NCBI GenBank assembly: GCA_963724625.1
Contig: CAVRVO010000007.1
Location: 1-64,000 of the forward strand
Length of the DNA: 64,000 nt
Source of the DNA: DATBVX01 sp963724625
GTDB taxonomy: Bacteria; Pseudomonadota; Gammaproteobacteria; Steroidobacterales; Steroidobacteraceae
Direction: 5' to 3'
Part shown: piece by piece, positions 18,103 to 27,351 of the stretch
Layout: every line of letters starts with the position of its first letter
How positions within the stretch are numbered: the stretch's first letter is position 1
The notes under the pieces: generated by a model
Seen by the model: only the letters and a program-made list of their open reading frames with translations
Database searches by the model: none
Told to the model about the DNA's origin: nothing
Program-made: the position numbers and the translations under genes

Positions 18103-18528
18103 GTCGAGACCTCGATGATCGAAACGATGGGGATAACGTGATGCATCGTCGTAGACGACTCGCGTCCCCCGGTTCCGTCATACCCACCACGGAAGAACTT
18201 CAGAAAGCATCCGGTTCCTGTCAAAGAACCCACAAGCAGTTGGGGGGATTCTACGCCGCAGATGACTCGGGGGCTTCCCGCCGCAGTCAGGATGCCATTC
18301 TACAAATCAGCCGAATGGACCCGTTTTGTTATTGGTTGGCTTTTTATTGATTAACCACAATAGGCGCCGCAACTATCTGAGGCGCCATCCGGCTTAGCCT
18401 GGGCGCTCCAAGAGTACCGTCAACAATACCGACAGTTCCGATCTTGATGTAACTCACGCTTCGCTCGACAACGCTGTCGGCTTATCGAAAGGATCGCCGA
18501 AGCAACCTTCGAAGTTTTCACGAGCGTC
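18103..18528. other. 426-base gene-free region
   Basis: No convincing gene is seen. It contains an AT-rich stretch around 18325-18362 that could serve as promoter for the SDR gene on the minus strand, and the second 26-base repeat copy at 18413-18438. A 70-codon frame at 18138-18350 has no recognisable content. Confidence 0.5.
18413..18438 (+). repeat. 26-base dispersed repeat, copy 2
   Basis: It matches 17020-17045 in 24 of 26 bases and in the same orientation. With copy 1 it brackets a segment of about 1.4 kb carrying the SDR gene. Confidence 0.5.
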
Positions 18529-18708
18529 CTAACGTCCAGGTTCGGCGGCTGGACGCTCGCTCGCGATCACTTCGGCCGTCAGCGCCTTACCAAACATCGC
18601 GGTCGTGCCGCCGATGACCAGTGTCGTCATGCTCACGAATGCGAGGGCCGCGAGAGTCTGCGCCACCTTCTTGCGCCAGCCAGTCGTTGGACCGAATTGC
18701 GTGCTCAT
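18529..18708 (-). CDS. small single-pass membrane protein
   Basis: A 59-residue frame from ATG 18708 with a strong ribosome-binding site (GGGAGA, 6 bases before the ATG). The product reads MSTQFGPTTGWRKKVAQTL and then one hydrophobic helix (about residues 17-40, ALAFVSMTTLVIGG) with a short polar tail. It is likely an inner-membrane protein or small exported peptide. No family is recognised. Confidence 0.55.
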   Translation of the reverse strand: MSTQFGPTTGWRKKVAQTLAALAFVSMTTLVIGGTTAMFGKALTAEVIASERPAAEPGR

Positions 18709-18991
18709 GTCGTTTCTCCCGTAAGTCGGTTTCTATCTGTACTCCATCTGGGGAGCCACAATGAACGAAGCCCGTCCGCGGGACTGTCAACCGGATGACA
18801 CAACGACGCTCAAACTTCGAATAAAGGTCAAGCTGGTCGGACGAAAAATAGCCATTCATCGCCGTCGGGCAACAAGAGTCGATCGAGTCGTTGCCTTTGC
18901 TTTACAAACGATAACGCTCGGCGTAAACGAATGAGCGAGACTGTCACCTGATCAACACAACCAACACGAACAGTCTTGCTGAGGAGGTCGA

Positions 18992-20431
18992 ATGAGTGGT
19001 CTGGCCCCTCGTCAGGATCCGGAAGTTGACGCATACATCCAAGAGCTGCTGAGGAAAGCGGCCGACATCCGGCTTCCTGAACTCTTTCGGACAAGGCATT
19101 CGGACGCGCTTTACTACCTGTCGAATCGTGGAGGAGTCAGTGTAGTCGCCCTGCGCACGACGGCTCTCACTGAGGATCAACTCGTCAGCATTCTGACTTA
19201 TCGCCTCGCGCAGTACCTCGCGATCAATTTCGTCGATCCGTCGATCGTCTATCAGCGCCGCCTGACGCATGAGCCACTCACGAGTAGCTCCCCGGGTGAG
19301 GTCCATATCGTCGCGGGTTCCGCGGACACGGGCCAGATACTCTGTTATCTCGTCGTGAAGGGCGCGATGAGCGTAGGGCCCCATCTCACGATGCGCGCAC
19401 GCGAGCGCGCCTTGTTTCCCGCCGAGGAATTGTTCGGGTGGGGCATCTTCAACCGACTAAAGATCCTGCCCGATCTACGCATGGCGAAAGTGCGCGAGAT
19501 TGGACGCTTCGTAAAGAATCAGCAGCGGCCAAAGTCTGACGAACTGATGGCACGGGCGCCCGTAGAAGTATGCGCCGCGTTGTTCAAGCTGGTCGTAGGC
19601 CCCTTGAGACAGGACGTCGACGCGTACATTGGCGACTTCGAGGAGGAGGTCGCCAAGCGAAACATCGAGTTTTTCCACGTCCCGCTCGTCGTCCTTCATG
19701 GGGTTGTTCCCTATTCGGGTGAACAGGCATACCTGCGCGAGCATGTCCAGGCGAGCGCGGTATATCCGTTCGCATTTCTCGCGTCGGATCTCTCGCTGGC
19801 GACAGAACGTCTGGCCGCTGTCGAAGCAGCGCTCGCCTTGTCAGGGCGCGAAGGTTTGCGCGCATTGCTGTCCCTCAAGGCGGACGGTGCTACGGGTTTC
19901 CGAAGCAGTTTGGAGCCCGCAGAGGGCATCACGCCGTTGAATGAGGTGGTCCTGCCTCTGGAGCGGATCGACATGGACGTGCGTCGGCAGTGGTTGGATG
20001 CCGGAGATGCGTTGCGGAAGGCAGACCCGTTCAGCAGCCTCTCTGGCGCCGAAGCGGCGGTTCTTGCCAGATTCATGGAACGTGTTGAGGCGCAGCCCAA
20101 AGAGATGATCGTACGTCAGGGCGATGTCGGTGATGCGCTCTATCTGATTGAATCCGGCGAGGCCGAGATACAGGCAAGAAAGGCAGACGGTACGCGAACG
20201 ACAGTTGCGGTAATCGGGCCTGGTTCTTTCTTCGGGGAGATCGCGCTGGTTACAGACTCGGAGCGCACCGCTGATGTCGTCGCGAAAACGCCCATGCGTT
20301 TACTGCGACTGGCTCGGGAAGCGTATAGGAGCTATCTGAGTGGCCTCGTTGAGGTCGACGGCAAGTTTTCTCGCATGGCACTGGAAAACGCGCAGGAGCA
20401 GCTGCGGAAACTCAAGTCCTTGCAATCGTAA
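18992..20431 (+). CDS. cyclic-nucleotide-binding-domain protein with acyltransferase-like N-part
   Basis: A 479-residue protein with a near-perfect ribosome-binding site (GAGGAGGT at 18981-18988). The C-terminal 110 residues are a Crp-like cNMP-binding domain: IVRQGDVGDALYLIESGEAE, then PGSFFGEIALV..SERTADV, which resembles the phosphate-binding cassette. No DNA-binding domain follows. The N-terminal 200 residues (EIGRFVKNQQ, APVEVCAALFKLVV) loosely recall GNAT-type N-acyltransferases; this part is an inference. If correct, it would be an acyltransferase gated by a cyclic nucleotide. Two genes follow on the same strand. Confidence 0.6.
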   Translation: MSGLAPRQDPEVDAYIQELLRKAADIRLPELFRTRHSDALYYLSNRGGVSVVALRTTALTEDQLVSILTYRLAQYLAINFVDPSIVYQRRLTHEPLTSSSPGEVHIVAGSADTGQILCYLVVKGAMSVGPHLTMRARERALFPAEELFGWGIFNRLKILPDLRMAKVREIGRFVKNQQRPKSDELMARAPVEVCAALFKLVVGPLRQDVDAYIGDFEEEVAKRNIEFFHVPLVVLHGVVPYSGEQAYLREHVQASAVYPFAFLASDLSLATERLAAVEAALALSGREGLRALLSLKADGATGFRSSLEPAEGITPLNEVVLPLERIDMDVRRQWLDAGDALRKADPFSSLSGAEAAVLARFMERVEAQPKEMIVRQGDVGDALYLIESGEAEIQARKADGTRTTVAVIGPGSFFGEIALVTDSERTADVVAKTPMRLLRLAREAYRSYLSGLVEVDGKFSRMALENAQEQLRKLKSLQS

Positions 20432-20480
20432 ATCTCCTTGTCCGCAGCCTCCCTGACGCCGTCTCAGGAAATGTCGAATC

Positions 20481-21602
20481 GTGGATAGAGTGTCAGTCGA
20501 GTCCATTGGCCCGAAGACATTGACACCGCTCGTTCGTGCGGCCACTGGGCACGACGAGATTGAGATCTCTCGCTGGACCTGCACACCAATCCACTCCGGA
20601 GGCGGTACTACCACAGGAGGTATCTATCGCTTCATGGGCGAAGCAGAACATGGAGCTGGGGGACATCCGTGGTCGCTGATTCTGAAAGTAATCCAAGCCC
20701 AGTCGAACAGCACGGAAACAGCCGGGAGCGACGATTGGAACCGAGAGGTGTTTGCTTACTCCTCGAGTCAGCTGCAGCAACTGCCACAGGGTGTTGGAGC
20801 GCCCCGGTGTTTCGGCGTTCTGGAGCAAGCCCATGAGAGTTGGCTGTGGCTCGAAGATCTGACAGAGCCCGAGCCACAGTGGTCATTGGACCACTACTAC
20901 GCGGCAGCCCGCTTTCTGGGTAGGTTCAATGGCGCCTACCTTTCCGGCCGCCCGGTACCCTCCGACTCCTGGTGGAGCAATGGATGGCTTCGCAGCTACG
21001 TCGAGTCGGTCACGCCGACACTGGGCCGCCTGCCAACACTAATGAAACACTCGTTGGTTCAACGCCTGTTCCCAGATCGGGCTGCCGACCACGTGTGCCA
21101 GTTGTGGGCGCGTCGAAATAGTCTCTTCGATTATTTGGATCGAGTTCCGAAGACGTTTTGTCATCTGGACGCCAATCGTCGGAACCTGTTCCTGCGCTTC
21201 GACGCGATCGGACGGCAAGAACTGCGGCTCGTAGACTGGGCGTTTGCTGGAATAGCCCCGAGCGGACAGGAACTCAATGCTCTTGTGGTGGGCAGCGTCT
21301 TGTTGTACGCCATGGAGCCCTCGGATCTTCCGCAATTGGAACGCGCGGCGTTGGCTGGTTACACCGAAGGGCTCGCAGAAGCCGGGTGGAAGGATGACCA
21401 GCGCCACATTCGCGCAAGTTTTGCGGCCTCTGCGGTACTTCGTTATGTCGCTTATATGCTCGTCAGAATGCCCGTTCTCCTCGACGAGCGACGGCGCGTT
21501 TGGGCGGAAAGAGTACTTGGCCATTCCCTGGAGGACTTCATTGATCGTTGCGTTGAAGTCCGACAGTACCTCCTCGATCTGGCCGCGAAAGCGTGCCCAT
21601 GA
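20481..21602 (+). CDS. phosphotransferase of the aminoglycoside/choline kinase-like fold
   Basis: A 373-residue product from GTG 20481. The catalytic loop is HLDANRRN (residues about 226-233) and the metal-binding motif is LVDWAFAG, the two signatures of APH-like kinases. The N-terminal lobe has the glycine-rich stretch GGGTTTGGIYRF. The substrate is unknown and a resistance role should not be assumed. It ends in an ATGA overlap with the methyltransferase gene, so the two are co-transcribed. Confidence 0.7.
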   Translation: MDRVSVESIGPKTLTPLVRAATGHDEIEISRWTCTPIHSGGGTTTGGIYRFMGEAEHGAGGHPWSLILKVIQAQSNSTETAGSDDWNREVFAYSSSQLQQLPQGVGAPRCFGVLEQAHESWLWLEDLTEPEPQWSLDHYYAAARFLGRFNGAYLSGRPVPSDSWWSNGWLRSYVESVTPTLGRLPTLMKHSLVQRLFPDRAADHVCQLWARRNSLFDYLDRVPKTFCHLDANRRNLFLRFDAIGRQELRLVDWAFAGIAPSGQELNALVVGSVLLYAMEPSDLPQLERAALAGYTEGLAEAGWKDDQRHIRASFAASAVLRYVAYMLVRMPVLLDERRRVWAERVLGHSLEDFIDRCVEVRQYLLDLAAKACP

Positions 21603-22534
21603 ATAGCGCAGATCGTCCGCGCCGCCACAGGAAGACCAGGAGCGCGTCCATGCCGCCAAGATCGACTACAAAGACCGCGAGAACGCAGAACAAGCTGAAG
21701 GCGAAGCCAGCCGCCGCCGTCCCCACAGCAGGCTCGAAGAGTTTCTACCTCATGGAAAACCCACGCGAGGCGGAGCGGCTGGAAGCCAAGACCGATCCGG
21801 CGGTCGCGGAGGAACAGCTGCGGTGGGCAGGGCTGCAGTCAGGGATGCGTGGTCTGGAAGTCGGCTGCGGATCGGGCGCGGTCACTCGCGTCATGGCGAG
21901 GTTGGCGTCTCCTCAACGTGCTACCGGTGTCGACCAGAGTCGGGATCGACTGGCAGAGGCGCGTCGACTCGCCGGGCAGCATCAACTCGACATCGAGTTC
22001 ATCGAGGGAGACGCTCTTCGTCTGCCTTTTGCTCGCGAAGAGTTCGACTTCGCGTGGTCGCGATTCCTGCTCCAATACTTGCCGCATCCCGAACGGGCTT
22101 TGGCTGAACTCGTCCGGGTCACGGGCCGGGGCGGCATCGTCACGGTAGCCGACCTGGACGGACAGATCGAGCAGTTCCATCCGCTCGAGAAGTCACTTCG
22201 TGCCGATCTGGATGAGGCATTGCGCCTATTGAGTAAAACGGGATTCGATCCAAGAGTTGGCCGCAAGCTTCACCATATGTTTCTCCGCGCCGGGTTGCGC
22301 GACCTTCGAGTTCGGGTGACTCCCTATCAAGTCTATGCGGGTCGGCTCGGTGAAGGCGACCTGGCCAATTGGCGGACAAAGATTGAAACGACGATGGCGC
22401 TCCTCATTCAACGCACGGGCGCTCGAAGACGCTGGACGCGCTTTTGCGAGCGTTTCGTCGAACAGTTACAGAGGCCAGACCTGTTCTACTACTGCACCAT
22501 GATCCAGGTGCGCGGGATTGTGTCAAAGAACTGA
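21599..22534 (+). CDS. class I SAM-dependent methyltransferase
   Basis: A 311-residue frame. ATG 21599 overlaps the previous stop by four bases. Residues 1-45 are basic and low-complexity (Lys, Ala, Thr). The Rossmann core follows with motif I LEVGCGSGAVTRVMA near residue 90, acidic loop GVDQSRDRL, EGDALRLPF, and FDFAWSRFLLQYLPHP, as in UbiE/Methyltransf_11 proteins. It may modify a small molecule. Linked to the kinase-like gene, it could be part of a small biosynthetic or detoxification operon. Confidence 0.7.
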   Translation: MNSADRPRRHRKTRSASMPPRSTTKTARTQNKLKAKPAAAVPTAGSKSFYLMENPREAERLEAKTDPAVAEEQLRWAGLQSGMRGLEVGCGSGAVTRVMARLASPQRATGVDQSRDRLAEARRLAGQHQLDIEFIEGDALRLPFAREEFDFAWSRFLLQYLPHPERALAELVRVTGRGGIVTVADLDGQIEQFHPLEKSLRADLDEALRLLSKTGFDPRVGRKLHHMFLRAGLRDLRVRVTPYQVYAGRLGEGDLANWRTKIETTMALLIQRTGARRRWTRFCERFVEQLQRPDLFYYCTMIQVRGIVSKN

Positions 22535-22735
22535 GCTTGCCCGTCAGTGATCCGTAACCACTCCCGCGCCGGTACTGCGCCGCACCGGATCATCGATTTT
22601 TGGGGGCTACGGTTCGAGTCCTGAGCCGGCAACGTCCGTTTGAACCCGCCAACGAGTCAGGTGTCGGTTTTTGTATCGCTGTTTCGTCATAGTTCCGACG
22701 GGCTCGCTCAACTGACCAATGAATGGAGACAGACG

Positions 22736-23224
22736 ATGGCCAAGAACGCGATTTGTCTTTGGTATGACGGTACAGCAGAAGAAGCTGCCAGGTTCTACGC
22801 CCAGACTTTTCCGGACAGCGCCGTGACAGGGGTCCACCGTGCCCCCGGCGATTATCCGGATGGCAAGCAAGGGCAGGTGCTCACGGTCGAATTTACGGTT
22901 GTGGGCGTGCCTTGCCTCGGCCTGAATGGCGGCCCGGCTTTCAAGCACAGCGAAGCCTTTTCATTTCAGATCGTCACCGAAGACCAGGCCGAGACCGATC
23001 GCTATTGGGAAGCCATTGTCGGTAATGGCGGAGCCGAGAGCGCATGCGGGTGGTGCAAGGACAAATGGGGCTTGTCCTGGCAGATCACTCCACGCGTACT
23101 GCTAGAAGCAGTGACCGATTCTGATCGTGCGGCCGCGAAGCGCGCGTTCGAGGCGATGATGGAAATGAAAAAGATCGACATCGCCACGATCGAAGCAGCA
23201 CGACGCGGACCGGCTCGCGCCTAG
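22736..23224 (+). CDS. PhnB-like VOC-fold protein
   Basis: A 162-residue protein from ATG 22736 (GGAG about 12 bases before). It reads MAKNAICLWYDGTAEEAARFY, with later HSEAFSFQIVTEDQAETDRYW and GWCKDKWGLSWQITP, the classic pattern of the PhnB / 3-demethylubiquinone-9 methyltransferase-like glyoxalase-fold family. These are mostly of unknown function. It stands alone between the methyltransferase gene and a minus-strand block. Confidence 0.8.
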   Translation: MAKNAICLWYDGTAEEAARFYAQTFPDSAVTGVHRAPGDYPDGKQGQVLTVEFTVVGVPCLGLNGGPAFKHSEAFSFQIVTEDQAETDRYWEAIVGNGGAESACGWCKDKWGLSWQITPRVLLEAVTDSDRAAAKRAFEAMMEMKKIDIATIEAARRGPARA

Positions 23225-23239
23225 AGCGCAGCGCAGCGT

Positions 23240-24280
23240 TCAACGCTGAGCGGGCGCCTGCCCGGATCCCGCGAGCACGCTCAGCTGCCAGAGGTCCTTG
23301 CCGGTGGCGACCACCAACGGGCGCAGCGCGAGTTGACCCGTCCGGCCGAGGCTAGCCTCGAGATACTCGAGCTCGACCAGCTTGCTGCGCGTCTCCTCGT
23401 CGAGCGGTGGCGCCTCGATGCCGTTGTCCCGGAGCAGCAGGATCCCTTTCGCGCGCAGCGCCAGCTCGAGGTGCAGGCGAACGTAGCAGAGCATGTCGGC
23501 CACGACCTCGCCGCGAAAGCTTTCCTTCAGCGAGTGCAGATACGTGCCGGCGTGCGTCGCCGAAAAATCGCCGGAGTTGATCGACTCGAGCAGCTGCAGG
23601 TCGGAATCGAGGTCGGATTCGAGCCACTCGCGCAACGATTGTTCGCTGCGCTGGAACACGAAGTAGATGATGCCCGGCAGCGCGAGCAGCGTGATCAGCG
23701 TGGCAAGGATGGGGCGGAACAGCAGGTGGTTGTGCGCCGAGTGCAGGGTGACTGCCGCGACGAGGCCGGGCACGAAGACGCTGAGCCAACTGTCCTGGCG
23801 TCGCTCGAACAGCGCCACCGACACAACCGCGAACATCGCCGTGGCGCCGCCATGCATGATTGCCGTACCGAGACCCCGGATCACCTCAACCGCGAACGGC
23901 GCCTCCGGCCGCGACGCGAGGTAATACAGGTTCTCGACCAGCGCGAAGCCGGTGCCGATGGCGAATCCCACGATCGCGCCGTCGACGAGCAGCCCGACGC
24001 GGCGCGTGCGGATGAGGTACACCAGCACGCCCGCCTTCAGCGATTCCTCGAACCAGGGCGAGACGTACCGCGAGTACGTCGAGAAGCTGACCGTAAGGTG
24101 GTCGAGCGTAAAGGCGTTGAGCGGATAGCTGAGGCACGCGGCCAGCGCGCCGGCCGCCATCGCGCCGGCGACCTGGCGCACGCTGACGAGCTTGAAGCTG
24201 TCGAGATAGATCAGCGCACCCAGGAACAGCAGCACCGGCAATAGCGCGACAGTACCGCGCGCGAGGAATTCCCCGGTCAT
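23240..24280 (-). CDS. prsW: PrsW-type intramembrane protease
   Basis: A 346-residue protein with about seven to eight membrane helices in its first 215 residues. It carries the PrsW signatures WFEESLKAG (EExxK), GFALVENLYYL and HSAHNHLLF. The C-terminal 130 residues are soluble and helical. PrsW cleaves the anti-sigma factor RsiW in Bacillus; here an ECF sigma/anti-sigma pair lies 5 kb upstream on the same strand, so a link to anti-sigma proteolysis is plausible but unproven. It ends the minus-strand block. Confidence 0.75.
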   Translation of the reverse strand: MTGEFLARGTVALLPVLLFLGALIYLDSFKLVSVRQVAGAMAAGALAACLSYPLNAFTLDHLTVSFSTYSRYVSPWFEESLKAGVLVYLIRTRRVGLLVDGAIVGFAIGTGFALVENLYYLASRPEAPFAVEVIRGLGTAIMHGGATAMFAVVSVALFERRQDSWLSVFVPGLVAAVTLHSAHNHLLFRPILATLITLLALPGIIYFVFQRSEQSLREWLESDLDSDLQLLESINSGDFSATHAGTYLHSLKESFRGEVVADMLCYVRLHLELALRAKGILLLRDNGIEAPPLDEETRSKLVELEYLEASLGRTGQLALRPLVVATGKDLWQLSVLAGSGQAPAQR

Positions 24281-24305
24281 GGCGCGTCGCGGCCGCGACG
24301 CGCAG

Positions 24306-27305
24306 TCAGAGCACCTTGAAGGAGATCATCCACTCGTCCTGGCCCAGTCGGTTGCCCTCGAAGCCGTGAGCGTAGCCGACCGAGAGCATCATGGGGAGAC
24401 GATGCATGACCTGCAGCTGCAGGTCGAGCTGGATGCCCAGGTTGTAGGCCTTGGCGCGATACCCGCCGCTGCCCGGATCCGTCACCAGCGCCGACGCGAA
24501 TACGGCGGACCGCAGCCAGCTCGCGTAGAAGCCGGGCGATCCGGCTGCGTCGAAGCGCAGCGGCGGCAGATTCCATTCGAGCAGCGACTTCACGAAGGAC
24601 TTGCCCTGCAGTGCGTCGATCTCGAACCCGGGCAGGCGGAATAGATCGCGATAACGCTTGGCGTCACCGTCGTCGACGTAGTTGTTGCCGAAGCCGCCGA
24701 AGTAGGCGTTCGCGAGCGGGTTGTCGCGGTCGCCGAACGAGATGCCCGCGCCGCTGCGCAGCCAGAGCGAGGAGTGATCGAGCGGCAGCGGCACGCCGAA
24801 GTCGAACCGACCGAAGACGCTCGGGAACACCTCGCTGTCTGCGGCGTAGACGTGCGTCGCCAGCGCCCAGGAATGTCCGGCCTCGTCGTCGACCTTGCCC
24901 ACGGAGCCGCGCAAGTGTTGATACTCGAGGCCGAGCGAGGCGTCGAAAAGCTTGCTCGTGGGGACGGCGATGTTCTGGAATGCCGGCAGCGAATCGAGGT
25001 CCGCGTAGTAGGCAGCTTTCGCCTTCAGGTACAGCGTCTCGGGCGGGTTGTAGATGAGCGGTCGGTCGTAGCTGACGTGCGCGCTGTATCCCTCGCGGCT
25101 CACCTTGGTCGGCCCGAACAGGTCGTAGAAATCGCCGGCGTTCCACCACAGCGCGAGGGTCCAGAAGGTGTGGCGGTAACTGGCGGCGAAGTGGGCCCGC
25201 TGGCTGCTCGCAAGCGAGTCGTCGGGGCTGTAGCTCGCGGTGAGCGTCAGCGAGTCGAAGCCGATCGGATCGCTGAAGCGGCCGTGCAATCCGAACGCGA
25301 AGGAATCCTTGAAGCCTTCCACGACGGGATAGACGGACTCGAGCGCCAGGCTCGCAGCCGGCTTGTACTCGCCTTTACGGATGACGACGTCGTCGTAGTT
25401 GACGCTGGCAGGCGCAGCCGTGGACCAGTGCTGCACCTGCGGGTAGCGCGTGGCGATCTGCTCGCCGAGCAAGGTGATGGCGCTCAGGTCTTCGGTGGTC
25501 GCAGCCGGAATCGTCGCGGCCAGGAATCCCGCGCCGGAGTAGCGGAAGACGAGCAGCCGCGAATCATCGAATTCGAGCGGCCGGAAAAAGCCGTCTTCAG
25601 CATTGCTCATCGCCTCGAGCCTGCCGCTGGTGAGCTCGTAGCGATAGATGTTCGACACGCCGGTGTAATAGGCGCTGCCGTACAGGTAGCGCCCGTCCCG
25701 TGAGAACGTGAACCCCTCGGGCACGGCAGTGCCGAGCTCGAAGCGATGCACCAGGGACGCGTCCCCGTCCAGCAGGGCCTGGGTCTTCATGACCCGCACC
25801 TGCATGACCTGCATGCCTGACCGCCCGGGGTCAGGTCCCGCGACGGACGTCGACAACAACTGGCCGTCGGGCGAGATGTCGAGGTCGAACGCGACTTCCT
25901 CGTGGGGGAACGTGTATAGGGCCTGCCACGAGGTGTACGGGAACGGCACGCGCACGAGAATCACGAATCCGTTGTTGGTCCTGAGCCCCCAGAGCGAGCG
26001 GTCGATCGGGTTGAAGACGAGGTCTCCGATGCGGGCAGCCTTGAGCAGCGTCCGCGACTTGCCGGCCGTGAGGTCGTAAGCCATCAGGTTGCGGTACGTC
26101 GCATTGTCCGTCGTATAGAAGAGAGTCTGTCCCGCCGGGTCATATGCCAGCGACGTGACGCGATACGGAACTGCGCCCTGGACCTCGGCGAGCTCCTTCA
26201 GCGATCCGTCTTGCGGCGAAATGGCGACCAGGTGCGGCACGCGTCCGGGATAGCGCACGGCGGCGTAAAGCGTCTTGCGATCGGGCGACAGGTAGCCGCG
26301 GGAAATCGCTCCGAGTCCGCGTGGCGAAATGTCGTGGGGGAGGGTCGTCGGATGCTCGCGTACCGCGGCGAGGTTCGTCTGTTGGAATTCGTGCTCCCAG
26401 CGAATCCAATCCGTCCAGGCATCATCGAGCGACTTGCCGTAAAGGCGCGCGAACTCCGTCGAGTAATAGCGCGACGATCCGTCGGATCGAGTCCACCATT
26501 GCTGCAGCTTCTCGGGTCCGTACTGCAAGGCCAGGTAGCTCATGAACCGGGTGCCGTAGAGATACGCGTTGCCGACCGCCTGGAATGCGACTTCGGTGCC
26601 TTTCGACACCAGCGCAAGCGGATCGTAGAAGGGAGTACCGTCGCGAACCATCGCGCGAAACACCATTTCGTCGTAGGCGCCCTGTGCGCGTCCGAGCCCG
26701 CCGCCGTACCAGGTCTCCATGAAGACCGCGCTGCCCTCCTGGTACCAGCGCGGCGACGCAACGCGGGGAACGGTCAGGTACTGATACAGGATCGACTCGG
26801 GATGCTCGGGCACCGGCAGCACCTTGCCACCGAGCCAGCGGCGGAATCCGCGATCCTCGCCGTTTGGCATTTCGGTGGTGACGAAATGCACGAGCTCGTG
26901 GTTGGCCACAGTCATCGTCCGCTCGCCGGGACTGAACGTCTCGAAGGCGAGATCGATCGGCGCCAAGTCGATGAAGACACGATTGCGCGGAACGCCCACC
27001 GCTGCCGCGTTGCCACGATCGGTGAAATCCTGGAGCAGCACGGCGACCTGGCCATCGGGCTCGTACCCAAAGCGCGCCTTCTGCGCGGCGAGCGAATTGA
27101 TCAGACACTGGACCGCGTAGGGGACGAGGTACGCGCCGGTCTCGTCGAAATACATGACCCGCAGGTCGCGGGTCTCGACGAAATTGGTTGCCGCGAACGA
27201 CGGCGGCGCGAACGCCGCGGCCAGGATCAGCGCAGCTGCCCAGCGCACGAACACCGAACACGAGAAAGGAGCGGCCCCTTCCCTGTCGGGGTCGGGGCCA
27301 CTCAT
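24306..27305 (-). CDS. large secreted metalloprotease / propeller / beta-barrel protein
   Basis: A 999-residue protein. A signal peptide follows a short N-extension (hydrophobic residues about 20-38). The gluzincin motif HELVH is at residues 136-140 with Glu at about 190 (WYQEGSAVF) as third ligand. The middle 300 residues read as TolB/WD-like propeller repeats (SPDRKTLYAAVRYP, SRDGRYLYGSAYY). The last 300 have the aromatic, alternating pattern of an outer-membrane beta-barrel and end in a hydrophobic residue (MISFKVL). It is probably an outer-membrane or surface peptidase. It lies 46 bases after the repeat-protein gene and 25 bases before the PrsW gene. Confidence 0.65.
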   Translation of the reverse strand: MSGPDPDREGAAPFSCSVFVRWAAALILAAAFAPPSFAATNFVETRDLRVMYFDETGAYLVPYAVQCLINSLAAQKARFGYEPDGQVAVLLQDFTDRGNAAAVGVPRNRVFIDLAPIDLAFETFSPGERTMTVANHELVHFVTTEMPNGEDRGFRRWLGGKVLPVPEHPESILYQYLTVPRVASPRWYQEGSAVFMETWYGGGLGRAQGAYDEMVFRAMVRDGTPFYDPLALVSKGTEVAFQAVGNAYLYGTRFMSYLALQYGPEKLQQWWTRSDGSSRYYSTEFARLYGKSLDDAWTDWIRWEHEFQQTNLAAVREHPTTLPHDISPRGLGAISRGYLSPDRKTLYAAVRYPGRVPHLVAISPQDGSLKELAEVQGAVPYRVTSLAYDPAGQTLFYTTDNATYRNLMAYDLTAGKSRTLLKAARIGDLVFNPIDRSLWGLRTNNGFVILVRVPFPYTSWQALYTFPHEEVAFDLDISPDGQLLSTSVAGPDPGRSGMQVMQVRVMKTQALLDGDASLVHRFELGTAVPEGFTFSRDGRYLYGSAYYTGVSNIYRYELTSGRLEAMSNAEDGFFRPLEFDDSRLLVFRYSGAGFLAATIPAATTEDLSAITLLGEQIATRYPQVQHWSTAAPASVNYDDVVIRKGEYKPAASLALESVYPVVEGFKDSFAFGLHGRFSDPIGFDSLTLTASYSPDDSLASSQRAHFAASYRHTFWTLALWWNAGDFYDLFGPTKVSREGYSAHVSYDRPLIYNPPETLYLKAKAAYYADLDSLPAFQNIAVPTSKLFDASLGLEYQHLRGSVGKVDDEAGHSWALATHVYAADSEVFPSVFGRFDFGVPLPLDHSSLWLRSGAGISFGDRDNPLANAYFGGFGNNYVDDGDAKRYRDLFRLPGFEIDALQGKSFVKSLLEWNLPPLRFDAAGSPGFYASWLRSAVFASALVTDPGSGGYRAKAYNLGIQLDLQLQVMHRLPMMLSVGYAHGFEGNRLGQDEWMISFKVL

Positions 27306-27351
27306 GTCACGACGCGGGCGCCCGTCGTGCGCCCATGACTTGAAGACTCGA

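Noticed and set aside
20481..21602. Aminoglycoside-resistance gene
   Set aside because: The fold signatures are shared by many small-molecule kinases, and nothing points to an antibiotic substrate.
22600..22645. tRNA-like T-arm (GGTTCGAGTCC) before the PhnB-like gene
   Set aside because: The T-stem does not pair beyond two bases and no acceptor, D or anticodon arm can be built around it; no CCA end.
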